From Hephaestia caeni (GTDB lineage: Bacteria > Pseudomonadota > Alphaproteobacteria > Sphingomonadales > Sphingomonadaceae): a stretch of 64,000 nucleotides of DNA. Below, in pieces: positions 1 to 8,460 of the stretch. The translations under genes and the position numbers were made by a program. The stretch spans positions 973,306 through 1,037,305 of the forward strand of contig NZ_QXDC01000002.1 of NCBI RefSeq assembly GCF_003550065.1, in the 5' to 3' direction. The stretch's first letter is position 1, and each line of letters begins with the position of its first letter. Below the pieces are notes generated by a model that searched no databases, had not been told where the DNA came from, and worked only from the letters and a program-made list of their open reading frames with translations.

Positions 1-1161
1 CAGTTTGCTGTTGGCGAGACGGTGGCCGTGACGCCCGGCAAGGTGGTCTACCGCAACCACCTTATCGAGCTCATTCAATATGCGCCGACGACGGAAACCG
101 TCCACCCCGAGCCGATCCTGATCGTGCCGGCCTGGATCATGAAATATTATATTCTCGATCTCTCGCCCAATAATTCGCTGATCCGCTGGCTCGTCGACCA
201 GGGGCATACGGTGTTCGCGATCTCCTGGCACAATCCCGGCAGCGCGGATCGCGATCTCGACATGGATGATTATCGGCGTCTCGGCCCGATGGCCGCTCTC
301 GAAGCCATTCAGGCAATCACCGGCTCGGACAAGGTCCATGGCCTCGGATACTGCCTGGGCGGCACGCTGCTTGCGATCACCGCCGCGGCGATGGCGCGCG
401 ACAAAGACGAGCGCCTCGCAACCCTGACGCTGCTCGCCGCGCAGACCGAGTTCAGCGAACCGGGCGAGCTCGGCCTCTTCATCGACGAAGCCCAGCTCAA
501 CCTGCTCGAGAATATGATGTGGAGCCGCGGCTACCTCGACAGCAGCCAGATGGGCGGCGCCTTCCAGATATTACGCTCTAACGACCTCATCTGGTCACGA
601 ATTCTCGCCACTTATCTCATGGGTGAGCGCGAAGAGATGTCGGACCTGATGGCGTGGAATGGAGATGGGACCCGCATGCCCTATGCGATGCACAGCCAGT
701 ATCTGCGCCAGCTCTTTCTCGGAGATGATCTGGCGGAAGGACGGTTCAAGGTCGAAGGCCGTGCGATCACATTGTCAGCATTGCGCCAGCCGCTGTTCGT
801 GGTCGGAACCGAGCGTGACCATGTCGCGCCATGGCGTTCGGTCCACAAGATCCATTGGCTTACCAGCGCGGAAATCCGGTTCGTGCTGACCAGCGGCGGT
901 CATAATGCCGGCATCGTCTCCGAGCCCGGCCATGCGCATCGGCAGTATCATGTCTCGACGCGCTCCCTCGACGGCCCCGCGCTTGATCCGGACGACTGGC
1001 TGGAACAGGCAGAGACGAAGGACGGCTCCTGGTGGCTCGAATGGGGCCGCTGGCTCGGCGAACATTCGAGCGAGCGCGTCGCGCCACCGGGCATGGGACA
1101 GCCGGAGGGCGCTTACCGGCCGCTCTGCGACGCACCCGGCCACTATGTGATGGAGCGCTGA
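1..1161 (+). CDS. phaC: class I poly(3-hydroxyalkanoate) synthase, 5'-truncated by the window
   Basis: Polymerises (R)-3-hydroxyacyl-CoA into PHA at the surface of storage granules. The reading frame is open from base 1 and the residues before the first in-frame GTG (position 22) still match the family, so the gene begins upstream of the window. Counting from that GTG, the lipase-like box GYCLG places the nucleophilic Cys at residue 111, the catalytic Asp at 266 (TERDHV) and the His at 294 (GGHNAG). The order and spacing are those of class I synthases, and the C-terminal half of the alpha/beta-hydrolase fold is complete. It stops one base before the MaoC-Pta gene, so the two are cotranscribed. 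Identity is firm; the missing N-terminus prevents judging full length. Confidence 0.93.
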   Translation, partial: QFAVGETVAVTPGKVVYRNHLIELIQYAPTTETVHPEPILIVPAWIMKYYILDLSPNNSLIRWLVDQGHTVFAISWHNPGSADRDLDMDDYRRLGPMAALEAIQAITGSDKVHGLGYCLGGTLLAITAAAMARDKDERLATLTLLAAQTEFSEPGELGLFIDEAQLNLLENMMWSRGYLDSSQMGGAFQILRSNDLIWSRILATYLMGEREEMSDLMAWNGDGTRMPYAMHSQYLRQLFLGDDLAEGRFKVEGRAITLSALRQPLFVVGTERDHVAPWRSVHKIHWLTSAEIRFVLTSGGHNAGIVSEPGHAHRQYHVSTRSLDGPALDPDDWLEQAETKDGSWWLEWGRWLGEHSSERVAPPGMGQPEGAYRPLCDAPGHYVMER

Positions 1162-1162
1162 G

Positions 1163-2584
1163 ATGAGCGGCCCCGAGATGATCGAGAACCGGACTTTCGA
1201 CGAGATCGTCGTGGGCGACAGCGCCAGCGTCACGCGCGTGCTGGGCGAACGCGACATCCAGCTCTTCGCGCTGGTCTCGGGCGACGTCAATCCGGCGCAT
1301 CTCGACGCCGAGTTCGCCGCCGGCGATTTGTTCGGCCGCGTAATCGCCCATGGCCTGTGGGGCGGCGGCCTCATATCGGCGGTGCTTGGCACCGAGCTAC
1401 CGGGCCCGGGCACGATCTACCTTGGGCAGAGCCTGCGCTTCCGCCGGCCGGTCGCGCTTGGCGACACGATCACCGCGACGGTCATCGCGAAGGAGAAGCG
1501 CCTCGAGCATCAGGTCATTCTGTTCGACTGCCGCTGCGTCAACCAGAAGGGCGAGGACGTGATCACCGGCGAGGCCGAGGTCCGCGCGCCGACCGAGAAG
1601 GTGCGTCGACCGCGCACCGCCCTCCCCGACGTGCAGATCGCGGACCATGACGGCTATCGCAAGCTTATCGAGCGGACAGCCGATGGCGAGCCGGTGCCGG
1701 CCGCCATCGTCCATCCCTGCAGCCCGGCCGCTATCACCGCCACCGCCAATGCGGCCGAAGCCGGTCTCATCGTCCCGCTGCTCGTGGGACCGCAGACGCG
1801 CATCCAAGCGGCGGCTGCAGAAGCCGGCAAGGATATTTCCGCCTTCCAGGTCATCGATACGCCCCACAGCCATGCCGCAGCCGCTCGCGCGGTCGAGCTG
1901 GTACGATCCGGGGAAGCGCGGCTGCTCATGAAGGGGTCGCTGCACACCGACGAGATGATGGGCGCCGTCGTGCCCTCCGCGACCGGCCTGCGCACCGAAC
2001 GCCGGATCAGCCATGCCTATGTGATGGACGTCCCCGGTCACCCGGCGCCGCTCATCATCACCGACGCCGCCATCAACATCGAGCCGAGCCTCGAAGACAA
2101 GGCGGACATCATCCGCAACGCCATCGACCTTGCCCATGTGATCGGCATCGAGGCGCCCAAGGTCGCGATCCTTTCCGCCGTGGAAACGGTGAACCCGGCC
2201 ATCCGCTCGACCCTGGACGCCGCCGCGCTCTGCAAGATGGCCGATCGCGGCCAGATCACGGGCGGCGTCCTCGACGGCCCCCTCGCCTTCGACAATGCGA
2301 TCAGCGAAGCGGCCGCAAAGGAGAAGGGCATCGTCTCGCCCGTTGCCGGCCGTGCCGAGATCCTCGTGGTGCCTAATCTCGAGGCCGGCAATATGCTCGC
2401 TAAGCAGCTGACCTTCCTCGGCGGCGCCGATGCGGCCGGCGTCGTACTCGGCGCTCGCGTGCCCATCATTCTCACCAGCAGGGCGGATTCGCTGCGCACG
2501 AGCCTTGCATCCTGCGCGGTCGCCGTGCTTCTCGCACGCGCGGCGCCCAAGGCAGCACCCGGTCCGCTGGTGCACCCGGCATGA
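1163..2584 (+). CDS. MaoC-like hydratase / phosphate acetyl(butyryl)transferase fusion
   Basis: A 473-residue two-domain enzyme. Residues about 8-140 form a MaoC hot-dog (R)-enoyl-CoA hydratase domain, with the hydratase-2 pattern around VSGDVNPAHLD. Residues about 150-465 form a phosphate acetyl/butyryltransferase domain with the conserved KGSLHTDE and TDAAINIEP segments. The pairing would supply (R)-3-hydroxyacyl-CoA for PHA synthesis and convert acyl-CoA to acyl phosphate. The start ATG lies 1 nt after the phaC stop, and the stop overlaps the acetate kinase start by 4 nt (ATGA). With acetate kinase next, acyl phosphate would be turned into ATP, so the operon can link PHA or acyl-CoA turnover to substrate-level phosphorylation. 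The acyl chain preference cannot be read from the sequence. Confidence 0.9.
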   Translation: MSGPEMIENRTFDEIVVGDSASVTRVLGERDIQLFALVSGDVNPAHLDAEFAAGDLFGRVIAHGLWGGGLISAVLGTELPGPGTIYLGQSLRFRRPVALGDTITATVIAKEKRLEHQVILFDCRCVNQKGEDVITGEAEVRAPTEKVRRPRTALPDVQIADHDGYRKLIERTADGEPVPAAIVHPCSPAAITATANAAEAGLIVPLLVGPQTRIQAAAAEAGKDISAFQVIDTPHSHAAAARAVELVRSGEARLLMKGSLHTDEMMGAVVPSATGLRTERRISHAYVMDVPGHPAPLIITDAAINIEPSLEDKADIIRNAIDLAHVIGIEAPKVAILSAVETVNPAIRSTLDAAALCKMADRGQITGGVLDGPLAFDNAISEAAAKEKGIVSPVAGRAEILVVPNLEAGNMLAKQLTFLGGADAAGVVLGARVPIILTSRADSLRTSLASCAVAVLLARAAPKAAPGPLVHPA

Positions 2585-3774
2585 AGGCGATCGTCACGCT
2601 CAACGCGGGCTCGTCCAGCATCAAATTCGCTTTGTATGAGCTTTCGGGGGACAGCCTACGGTTCGATGCCGGCGGAAAGATCGAGGAAATCGGCACGGCG
2701 CCGCGCCTTCGGGCCCGCAATGCCGACGGCGATATCCTTGAGCGAAACTGGCCGCACGATGGCGCCCTCTCGCACGAGCATCTGCTCGAGGATCTGTTCG
2801 CCTGGGCCGCCACGCAGCTCGGCGACCGGGAGATTATCGCCATCGGCCACCGCATCGTTCATGGCGGACCGTATTTCGCTGCGCCACGCCTGCTCGACGA
2901 CGCCCTGCTCGACGCGCTCGACACGCTGATCCCCCTCGCGCCGCTCCATCAGCCCCACAACCTCGCCGCGGTCCGGGCCCTGCGCGCGCTCGCGCCCGAT
3001 CTGCCGCAGATCGCCTGCTTCGACACCGCCTTCCATCACGACCTGCCCGCGCTCGCTACCCGCCTTCCCCTGCCCCGCGCCTTCCACGACCAAGGCGTGC
3101 GGCGCTACGGCTTCCATGGCCTGTCCTATGAACATATCGCCGAGCGTCTGAGAGAGGCCGACCCAGATCGCGTGGGCGGCCGGGTGATCGCAGCGCATCT
3201 GGGCAACGGCGCCAGTATGTGCGCGATACGCGCGGGAAAGAGCGTCGACACGACCATGGGGTTTACCGCGCTCGACGGGCTGATGATGGGCACGCGGTCC
3301 GGCGCGCTCGATCCCGGCGTCATCCTTCACCTTCAGACACAACTGCGGATGTCGGCCCAGGAGGTGGAGACGCTGCTCTACAAGAAGTCCGGCCTGCTTG
3401 GGGTATCCGGACTATCCAGTGACATGCGTTCGCTCCATACGAGCGACGCACCCCAGGCGGCTGAAGCGATCGACCTGTTCGTGCGCCATGCGGCCCGTCA
3501 GGCGGCGGCGCTGATCCCGGCGCTGGGCGGCCTCGATGGCATGGTCTTCACGGCCGGCATCGGCGAAAATGATCCCGTGATCCGCGCGCGGATATGCGAG
3601 AGCCTGTCGTGGTTGGGACTTGCCCTCGACGCTGAAGCCAATGGACGCAACGCCAGCATCATCAGCGCGCAAGGAAGCAAGGTGCTTGTCCGGGTCATTC
3701 CCACGGACGAAGAAGCAGTGATTGCCCGTCATGTCGTCAATCTGATCAAATTCGAAGGGAGCCATTCTCCATGA
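2581..3774 (+). CDS. ackA: acetate kinase
   Basis: Catalyses acetyl phosphate + ADP to acetate + ATP in the cytosol. The 397-residue length is normal. The N-terminal phosphate-binding segment NAGSSSIKF, the central AHLGNGASMCA and MMGTRSGALDPG segments and the C-terminal TAGIGEND motif of the acetate/propionate kinase family are all present. It overlaps the Pta fusion upstream and fabI downstream by 4 nt each, so translation is probably coupled. In this position it is the ATP-yielding step for acetyl or acyl phosphate made by the upstream enzyme, which suits energy conservation when respiration is limited. A propionate or butyrate preference is possible. Confidence 0.94.
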   Translation: MKAIVTLNAGSSSIKFALYELSGDSLRFDAGGKIEEIGTAPRLRARNADGDILERNWPHDGALSHEHLLEDLFAWAATQLGDREIIAIGHRIVHGGPYFAAPRLLDDALLDALDTLIPLAPLHQPHNLAAVRALRALAPDLPQIACFDTAFHHDLPALATRLPLPRAFHDQGVRRYGFHGLSYEHIAERLREADPDRVGGRVIAAHLGNGASMCAIRAGKSVDTTMGFTALDGLMMGTRSGALDPGVILHLQTQLRMSAQEVETLLYKKSGLLGVSGLSSDMRSLHTSDAPQAAEAIDLFVRHAARQAAALIPALGGLDGMVFTAGIGENDPVIRARICESLSWLGLALDAEANGRNASIISAQGSKVLVRVIPTDEEAVIARHVVNLIKFEGSHSP

Positions 3775-4544
3775 AGCCGCTGATCGATCTTTCAGGAAAG
3801 CGCGGCCTCGTGGTCGGCATCGCCAATGAAAGCAGTATCGCCGCCGGCTGCGCGGAAGCGTTCTCACGCTGCGGGGCGCGGCTCGCGGCAACCTATCTCA
3901 ACGAAAAATCGAAGACCTATGTCGAACCGGTCGCGCGTGCCCTCGGCGTCGAATGGCTGGCGCCTTGCGATGTCCGGCAGCCCGGCGAACTTGAGGCTCT
4001 GTTCGAACGGTTAGAACGGGAATGGGGCGGCCTCGACTTTCTCCTGCACTCCATCGCCTTTGCGCCGCGCGAGGATCTGCATGGCCGGGTCGTCGATTCC
4101 TCTGCGGAGGGCTTCGCGCTCGCGATGGACGTTTCGTGCCACAGCTTCCTGCGCATGGCGAAACTTGCAGAACCGCTGATGACCGATGGCGGCACGCTGC
4201 TCTGCGTTACCTTCTACGGCTCGGAGCGCGTGGTCGAGAATTACAATCTCATGGGCCCGGTGAAAGCCGCGCTGGAGAGCGCCACGCGCTATGTCGCCGC
4301 CGAACTCGGCCCTAAAGGCATCCGGGCCCATGCGATCTCACCGGGACCGATCGCGACCCGCGCTGCAAGCGGAATCGAGCGGTTCGACGAACTGCTCGAG
4401 CGCGCCGCCGCCACCGCACCGGCCGGCCAACTGGTCGATATTGAGGATGTGGGCGCCTTGGCCGCGTTTCTCGTCAGCGACGCTGCCCGCCGTATCACCG
4501 GCACGATCATTCCGGTGGACAGCGGACAACATCTCATGGCCTGA
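3771..4544 (+). CDS. fabI: enoyl-[acyl-carrier-protein] reductase (NADH), FabI type
   Basis: Short-chain dehydrogenase fold, 257 residues. The N-terminal dinucleotide-binding segment is the FabI variant (GIANESSIAAGCA). The FabI-specific Tyr-x6-Lys pair is at Y158 and K165, with a further conserved Tyr at 149. It would reduce the enoyl-ACP double bond in the last step of fatty acid elongation. It overlaps ackA by 4 nt and is the last gene of the phaC operon. Because an essential housekeeping fabI normally lies elsewhere in such genomes, this is probably a second copy serving the operon, perhaps as an NADH-consuming reductase; that is inference. Confidence 0.9.
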   Translation: MKPLIDLSGKRGLVVGIANESSIAAGCAEAFSRCGARLAATYLNEKSKTYVEPVARALGVEWLAPCDVRQPGELEALFERLEREWGGLDFLLHSIAFAPREDLHGRVVDSSAEGFALAMDVSCHSFLRMAKLAEPLMTDGGTLLCVTFYGSERVVENYNLMGPVKAALESATRYVAAELGPKGIRAHAISPGPIATRAASGIERFDELLERAAATAPAGQLVDIEDVGALAAFLVSDAARRITGTIIPVDSGQHLMA

Positions 4545-4572
4545 GCGTGCGGCGGCGCGGATGGACGCTTCC

Positions 4573-4998
4573 TCAGCCTTTCTTCGGCGGTGCATCCTTT
4601 TCCTGAGCCGATGACGGCGCGGCCGATCCCACCAGAGCCAGCCACGGCTTGAACAGCGTCTCAACCGGAAGCGTCGGCTCGACCGTCAATGCCTCGGCCC
4701 AGCTTTTGCGCCAGTCACCCACGGCGGTCTCGATCTCTTGCGCGGTCGTGGTACGCACGGCCTCGATCTCGGCCAGCATGTCCTGCCAATGCCCGTTGAC
4801 GCTGTTGACCGAAACGGTCTTTTCCGTCGAGACGCTATTCGCCAAGGCGAGGCGGGCTTCCTCGCTGATTTCGGACGCGCCCTTGGTGCCCAATTCGATC
4901 AGCTTCTGTCCGCTCTCGCGCCATGTTTCCGCGAGCTTGAGGCCGAGGCGAATATTCGCCTGGGCGAGGGCAACGACATTTTCGAGCGGCTGTGCCAT
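4573..4998 (-). CDS. phasin family protein
   Basis: A 141-residue, mostly helical, Ala/Glu-rich protein of the phasin family. Phasins coat PHA granules and control their size and number. The start was placed at position 4998, where an AGGAGA ribosome-binding site stands 7 nt upstream; upstream in-frame codons give a composition unlike the rest. The C-terminus is charged and rich in Pro and Lys. It faces the phaC operon tail to tail with only 28 nt between them, so granule protein and synthase are neighbours. A FixJ-like box lies about 90 nt upstream of the start, predicting low-oxygen induction. Confidence 0.85.
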   Translation of the reverse strand: MAQPLENVVALAQANIRLGLKLAETWRESGQKLIELGTKGASEISEEARLALANSVSTEKTVSVNSVNGHWQDMLAEIEAVRTTTAQEIETAVGDWRKSWAEALTVEPTLPVETLFKPWLALVGSAAPSSAQEKDAPPKKG

Positions 4999-5073
4999 GA
5001 TTGTCTCCTGATATGGCGTGTCCTTGCAGACGGATCGCCCGAAACCTGATCGTCCGGAACTCTGGCGGCCATC

Positions 5074-5088
5074 GTGGAATATACGTAG
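5074..5088 (-). promoter_or_regulatory. FixJ-like box upstream of the phasin gene
   Basis: Reads CTACGTATATTCCAC in the direction of the phasin gene, starting 90 nt before its start codon. The core CTACGTA matches 7 of 8 positions of the reverse complement of the rhizobial FixJ site GTAMGTAG. The following ATTCCAC is shared with the boxes near 10390, 11275 and 24779. Confidence 0.6.
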
Positions 5089-5281
5089 CCCCGATTTGGC
5101 GGAGGTCTCGCGTGCCGACCGTGGGTAGCGATTGCAGTCAACGCATTGCCTAATCACGTCTCGCTCGTGACTTTTCTTTTCAACGGCACAACGTTGTCAC
5201 GAAATATTCTTCGGGAGTTGCGGTAAGCGGGCGGCGGGACCACTCTGAGACGTACAACTTCATCGCTCTGAATCGAAATCA

Positions 5282-7174
5282 ATGGCCAAGACGCATCCAG
5301 CTCTGTCCCCACGCGCCGGACCGTTCGGTTCGCTCGCTGCAGCCGTAGTTTTTGTCGCGATTGCTACTGCGGCCGCGCTCGGCGTCGAACCCTTCCTGGC
5401 GGATCGGCCGACCTGGTTGCTGCTAACCGTGGCGGTTCTCGCCTCGGCGTGGACCCGCGGAGTCATGGCGGCCATCTTCGCGACCGCCACTGCTGCAATC
5501 ACCGGCTTCCTGCTGGTCGAGACGCCGTTCCGCGACATGGATCATCTCGTCCATGCGGCAGGCTTCGCGACCATATCGATCGGGATTATCTTGCTCACAG
5601 GCCGACTTTCGCACTGGCAGAAAGCCGCGCATGTCCATGAAATCGATGCCGGGGAAAACTCGCGCAAGGCGCATGAGAGCGCGGAAGAACTGGCATTGCT
5701 AATCGATGGTGCGACGACGCTGGCGATCTACATGCTCGATGAAGCCGGCAACGTCGCGATCTGGAACAAGGGTGCCGAGCGGATCAAGGGTTGGAAGGAA
5801 AGCGAAATCCTCGGGCGAAGCGCCGCGATATTCTACCCTCATGATGATGTTGCGAACGGCAAGCCTCAAGCCGACCTCGATCGCGCATGCTCGGAAGGCC
5901 GATTCCAGGAGGAGAGCTGGCGCTTGCGCAAGGACGGCTCGGAATTCCTGGCCGATATCACCATCACCCCGCTTTATGACGAGGACAGCCGGCTGCGCGG
6001 GTTCGGGAAGGTTGTGCGTGACATTACCGACGAGAAAGCCGCTGAACGCGCGATCGAGAAGCGCGAGGCGCAACTGAATTCCATCCTTGCGAGTGTCCCC
6101 GATGCCATGGTGGTGATCGATGCCGAGGGTACGATGCTCTCGTTCAGCCATGCGGCGCAGAAGATGTTCGGATACACAGAAGCCGAAGTCCTCGGCAAGA
6201 ACGTCTCGATGCTGATGCCCTCCCCCGACCGCGAAGCGCACGACTCCTATATCGCGCGCTACCTCGAGACCGGGGTAGCGCATATCATTGGCAGCACACG
6301 GCGGGTCATGGGCTGCCGCAAGGACGGCACGCTCGTTCCGCATGAACTGGCGATCGGCGAAGCAACCGGGGGCGGGGAGCGGGTGTTCACGGGCTTCATG
6401 CGCGATCTCACAGAGCAGGAGGCGACCGCCGCTCATCTCAAGGATCTGCAGGCCGAACTGATCCATGTCTCACGGGTGAGCGCAATGGGCGCCATGGCCT
6501 CGACCCTGGCGCATGAGCTCAACCAGCCGATCACGGCCGTCGTCAACTATGTGCAGATCGCTCATGTTCTGCTCGAAGATCCCGATCCGGAGACTATCGC
6601 GGAAGTGCGCGAGGCGCTCGCCGACGCGGCATCGGAATCGCTGCGCGCCGGTCAGATCGTTCGCCGGCTGCGCGATTTCGTGGCGCGCGGTGATGTGCAG
6701 AAGCGCGTCGAGGATTTGCCGAAGCTGATTGAGGAGGCCTGCTCGCTAGGTTTAGTGGGCCTCAGCGAACATGGCATCCGCACCCGGCTTGAGATCGATC
6801 CGGCCGCGACACCGGTGCTGTGCGATCGTGTCCAGATCGAGCAGGTCCTCGTCAACCTCATTCGCAATGCCGCCGAAGCGATGGCGGAAAGCCCTGTGCG
6901 TGAACTCACGATTGCGACGGCGCTCGAAGGCCCAGCGATGGTGCGCGTCACCATCGCCGACACCGGCCCCGGCCTTGACCCGGAGGTCGCGGCCCAACTC
7001 TTTCAGGCGTTCCTCAGCACCAAGACCGAAGGCATGGGCCTTGGGCTGTCGATCTGCCGTACCATCGTCGAGGCGCATGGCGGAAAGATCTGGGTCGACA
7101 CACCCGCGGAAGGCGGAACGCGCTTCCATTTCACCTTGATGTATATTGCCGCGGAGGACCGTGATGACGGATAG
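5282..7174 (+). CDS. fixL: FixL-like oxygen-sensing histidine kinase with heme PAS domain
   Basis: A 630-residue membrane-anchored kinase. Residues about 15-110 carry three to four hydrophobic segments. A first PAS domain spans about 140-255 and a second about 265-385. The second matches the FixL heme pocket: H320 aligns with the proximal His (His200 in Bradyrhizobium FixL), and R326, H334 and R340 align with Arg206, His214 and Arg220. The HisKA H-box (LAHELNQP, H411) and HATPase N/G boxes follow. It should autophosphorylate when heme loses O2 and pass phosphate to the FixJ-like regulator that overlaps its 3' end. All residues expected for oxygen sensing are present. Confidence 0.93.
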   Translation: MAKTHPALSPRAGPFGSLAAAVVFVAIATAAALGVEPFLADRPTWLLLTVAVLASAWTRGVMAAIFATATAAITGFLLVETPFRDMDHLVHAAGFATISIGIILLTGRLSHWQKAAHVHEIDAGENSRKAHESAEELALLIDGATTLAIYMLDEAGNVAIWNKGAERIKGWKESEILGRSAAIFYPHDDVANGKPQADLDRACSEGRFQEESWRLRKDGSEFLADITITPLYDEDSRLRGFGKVVRDITDEKAAERAIEKREAQLNSILASVPDAMVVIDAEGTMLSFSHAAQKMFGYTEAEVLGKNVSMLMPSPDREAHDSYIARYLETGVAHIIGSTRRVMGCRKDGTLVPHELAIGEATGGGERVFTGFMRDLTEQEATAAHLKDLQAELIHVSRVSAMGAMASTLAHELNQPITAVVNYVQIAHVLLEDPDPETIAEVREALADAASESLRAGQIVRRLRDFVARGDVQKRVEDLPKLIEEACSLGLVGLSEHGIRTRLEIDPAATPVLCDRVQIEQVLVNLIRNAAEAMAESPVRELTIATALEGPAMVRVTIADTGPGLDPEVAAQLFQAFLSTKTEGMGLGLSICRTIVEAHGGKIWVDTPAEGGTRFHFTLMYIAAEDRDDG

Positions 7175-7787
7175 GCGTACGGTTCATATCGTCGACGACG
7201 AGGCCGCGATCCGCCGTTCAGCGGGCTTCCTCCTCAAGAAGTCGGGTTACCGCGTCGAAGCCTGGGCCTCCGGCGTCGATTTCCTGAAGGAGGTTCGGCA
7301 CGCGACCGAGGGCTGCATATTGCTCGACGTCCGCATGCCCGTCATGGACGGTCTAGAGGTTCAAAAGGCGTTGGTGGAGCAAGGCGTGACGATGCCGATC
7401 GTGCTGCTCACGGGCCACGCCGATGTCGGCATCGCGGTGCGCGCCATGAAGGCTGGCGCGGTCGATTTCGTCGAAAAGCCGTTCGATATGGCCGTACTGC
7501 TCGGCGCGATCGAGGCGGCGTTTGCCCGTCTTGACGACAAGGAACGCTACGCCGCCTCGGCGCAGGAGGCTGCACTCGTGGTTGCCAGTCTCACGCCGCG
7601 CGAGCGGGACGTGCTCGAAGGCCTCGCGCGCGGATTGCCCAACAAGACGATCGCCTATGATCTCGCTATCTCCGCCCGGACGGTCGAGGTCCACCGGGCG
7701 AATCTTATGACGAAGCTGGGGGTTTACTCCTTTCCCGACGCCCTGCGGATCGCGTTTGCCGCGGGCCTCGGCACCGACCGGGAATAG
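7164..7787 (+). CDS. fixJ: FixJ-family two-component response regulator
   Basis: 207 residues with an N-terminal receiver (phosphoacceptor D55 in LLDVRMP, acidic pair at 11-12, conserved K in EKPFD) and a C-terminal LuxR/NarL-type helix-turn-helix (about 145-205: LTPRERDVLEGLARG...TVEVHRANLMTKL). The start at 7164 is preceded by GGAGG and overlaps the fixL stop by 11 nt; a start 18 nt further upstream lacks such a site. It is the cognate regulator of the heme kinase. The CTACGTA-type boxes ahead of at least eight genes in this island are its likely binding sites, by analogy with Sinorhizobium FixJ. Confidence 0.93.
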   Translation: MTDRRTVHIVDDEAAIRRSAGFLLKKSGYRVEAWASGVDFLKEVRHATEGCILLDVRMPVMDGLEVQKALVEQGVTMPIVLLTGHADVGIAVRAMKAGAVDFVEKPFDMAVLLGAIEAAFARLDDKERYAASAQEAALVVASLTPRERDVLEGLARGLPNKTIAYDLAISARTVEVHRANLMTKLGVYSFPDALRIAFAAGLGTDRE

Positions 7788-7928
7788 CAATTGTCGATTC
7801 CGGTCATTCGTCGTTCATGCACCCGACCATCCGGCCTTCAGGCATCCCATCTGTTCAAACAGTAGCAGGATGCGCCCAGGGACGGACCAGGCAAACACTC
7901 CGATTTGCAGTCTCCTGGATGGGTATGA

Positions 7929-7943
7929 TTACGTAGGGACGCG
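7929..7943 (+). promoter_or_regulatory. FixJ-like box upstream of the single-domain receiver
   Basis: TTACGTAGGGACGCG, about 71 nt before the start codon at 8000. It keeps the TACGTAG core but diverges from the other boxes in the downstream half. It lies in the 212-nt gap between fixJ and the receiver gene, which otherwise shows nothing recognisable. Confidence 0.5.
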
Positions 7944-7999
7944 TTTTGGTGCGCGACACATAGTGGCGTCAGACCGCATTTTACCAGCAGGGATGCACG

Positions 8000-8392
8000 A
8001 TGCCCCAGCTACCCAATTCTGCCGAACCGGAACGACCGCGCGTCCTGCTCGTGGAGGATGACAGCGCAGTTCGACGCTCGATCCAGTTGATCCTTCAAGC
8101 GCGCGGCTATGATGTGCGCGCCTTTTCCAGTGGCGCCCTTGCGCTTGCCGATCCATCCGCGACCGAGGCTGCCTGTCTTGTGACGGATTACCGCATGGTC
8201 GGTATGAGCGGCCTAGATTTGTTACGTGGGCTTCGCGCTGCTGGATGGTGGCGGCCCGCCATCCTGATCACCGCCCATCGCAACGATACAATCGAGGACC
8301 TGGCGGGCACGCTGTTCGATGAAATTCTGGAGAAGCCCTTGCTGGATCGTCGCCTGTGCGCATGCGTCGACCGCGCGACTGGCCGGGTTTAG
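8000..8392 (+). CDS. single-domain response regulator (receiver only)
   Basis: A 130-residue receiver without an output domain. The acidic pocket (EDD at 19-21), phosphoacceptor D63 (LVTDYRM) and late Lys (LEKP) are present. An AGGGA ribosome-binding site precedes the start. Stand-alone receivers beside FixLJ-type pairs often act as phosphate sinks or as inhibitors of the sensor kinase (FixT is a known non-receiver example in rhizobia). Here it could give negative feedback on FixL/FixJ, since it has a FixJ-like box of its own. The partner is inferred from position only. Confidence 0.85.
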   Translation: MPQLPNSAEPERPRVLLVEDDSAVRRSIQLILQARGYDVRAFSSGALALADPSATEAACLVTDYRMVGMSGLDLLRGLRAAGWWRPAILITAHRNDTIEDLAGTLFDEILEKPLLDRRLCACVDRATGRV

Positions 8393-8412
8393 GTTCCGGC
8401 GCTGCGTGCGGT

Positions 8413-8459
8413 CTGTCGGTCAGCCGCCTGTTTCGTTGGGCGGTGCCGAGCACCGACAG
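8413..8459. terminator. possible bidirectional terminator between convergent genes
   Basis: In the 68-nt gap between two convergent genes, CTGTCGGT (8413-8420) is complementary to ACCGACAG (8452-8459), and a smaller GGTGC-CGA-GCACC hairpin competes with its right arm. There is no T-run, so rho-independent function is doubtful. Confidence 0.25.
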
Positions 8460-8460
8460 C

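Noticed and set aside
5192..5215. Possible FixJ-like box ahead of fixL (CACGAAATATTC)
   Set aside because: Needs a one-base gap and loses the TACGTA core; too weak to call autoregulation.
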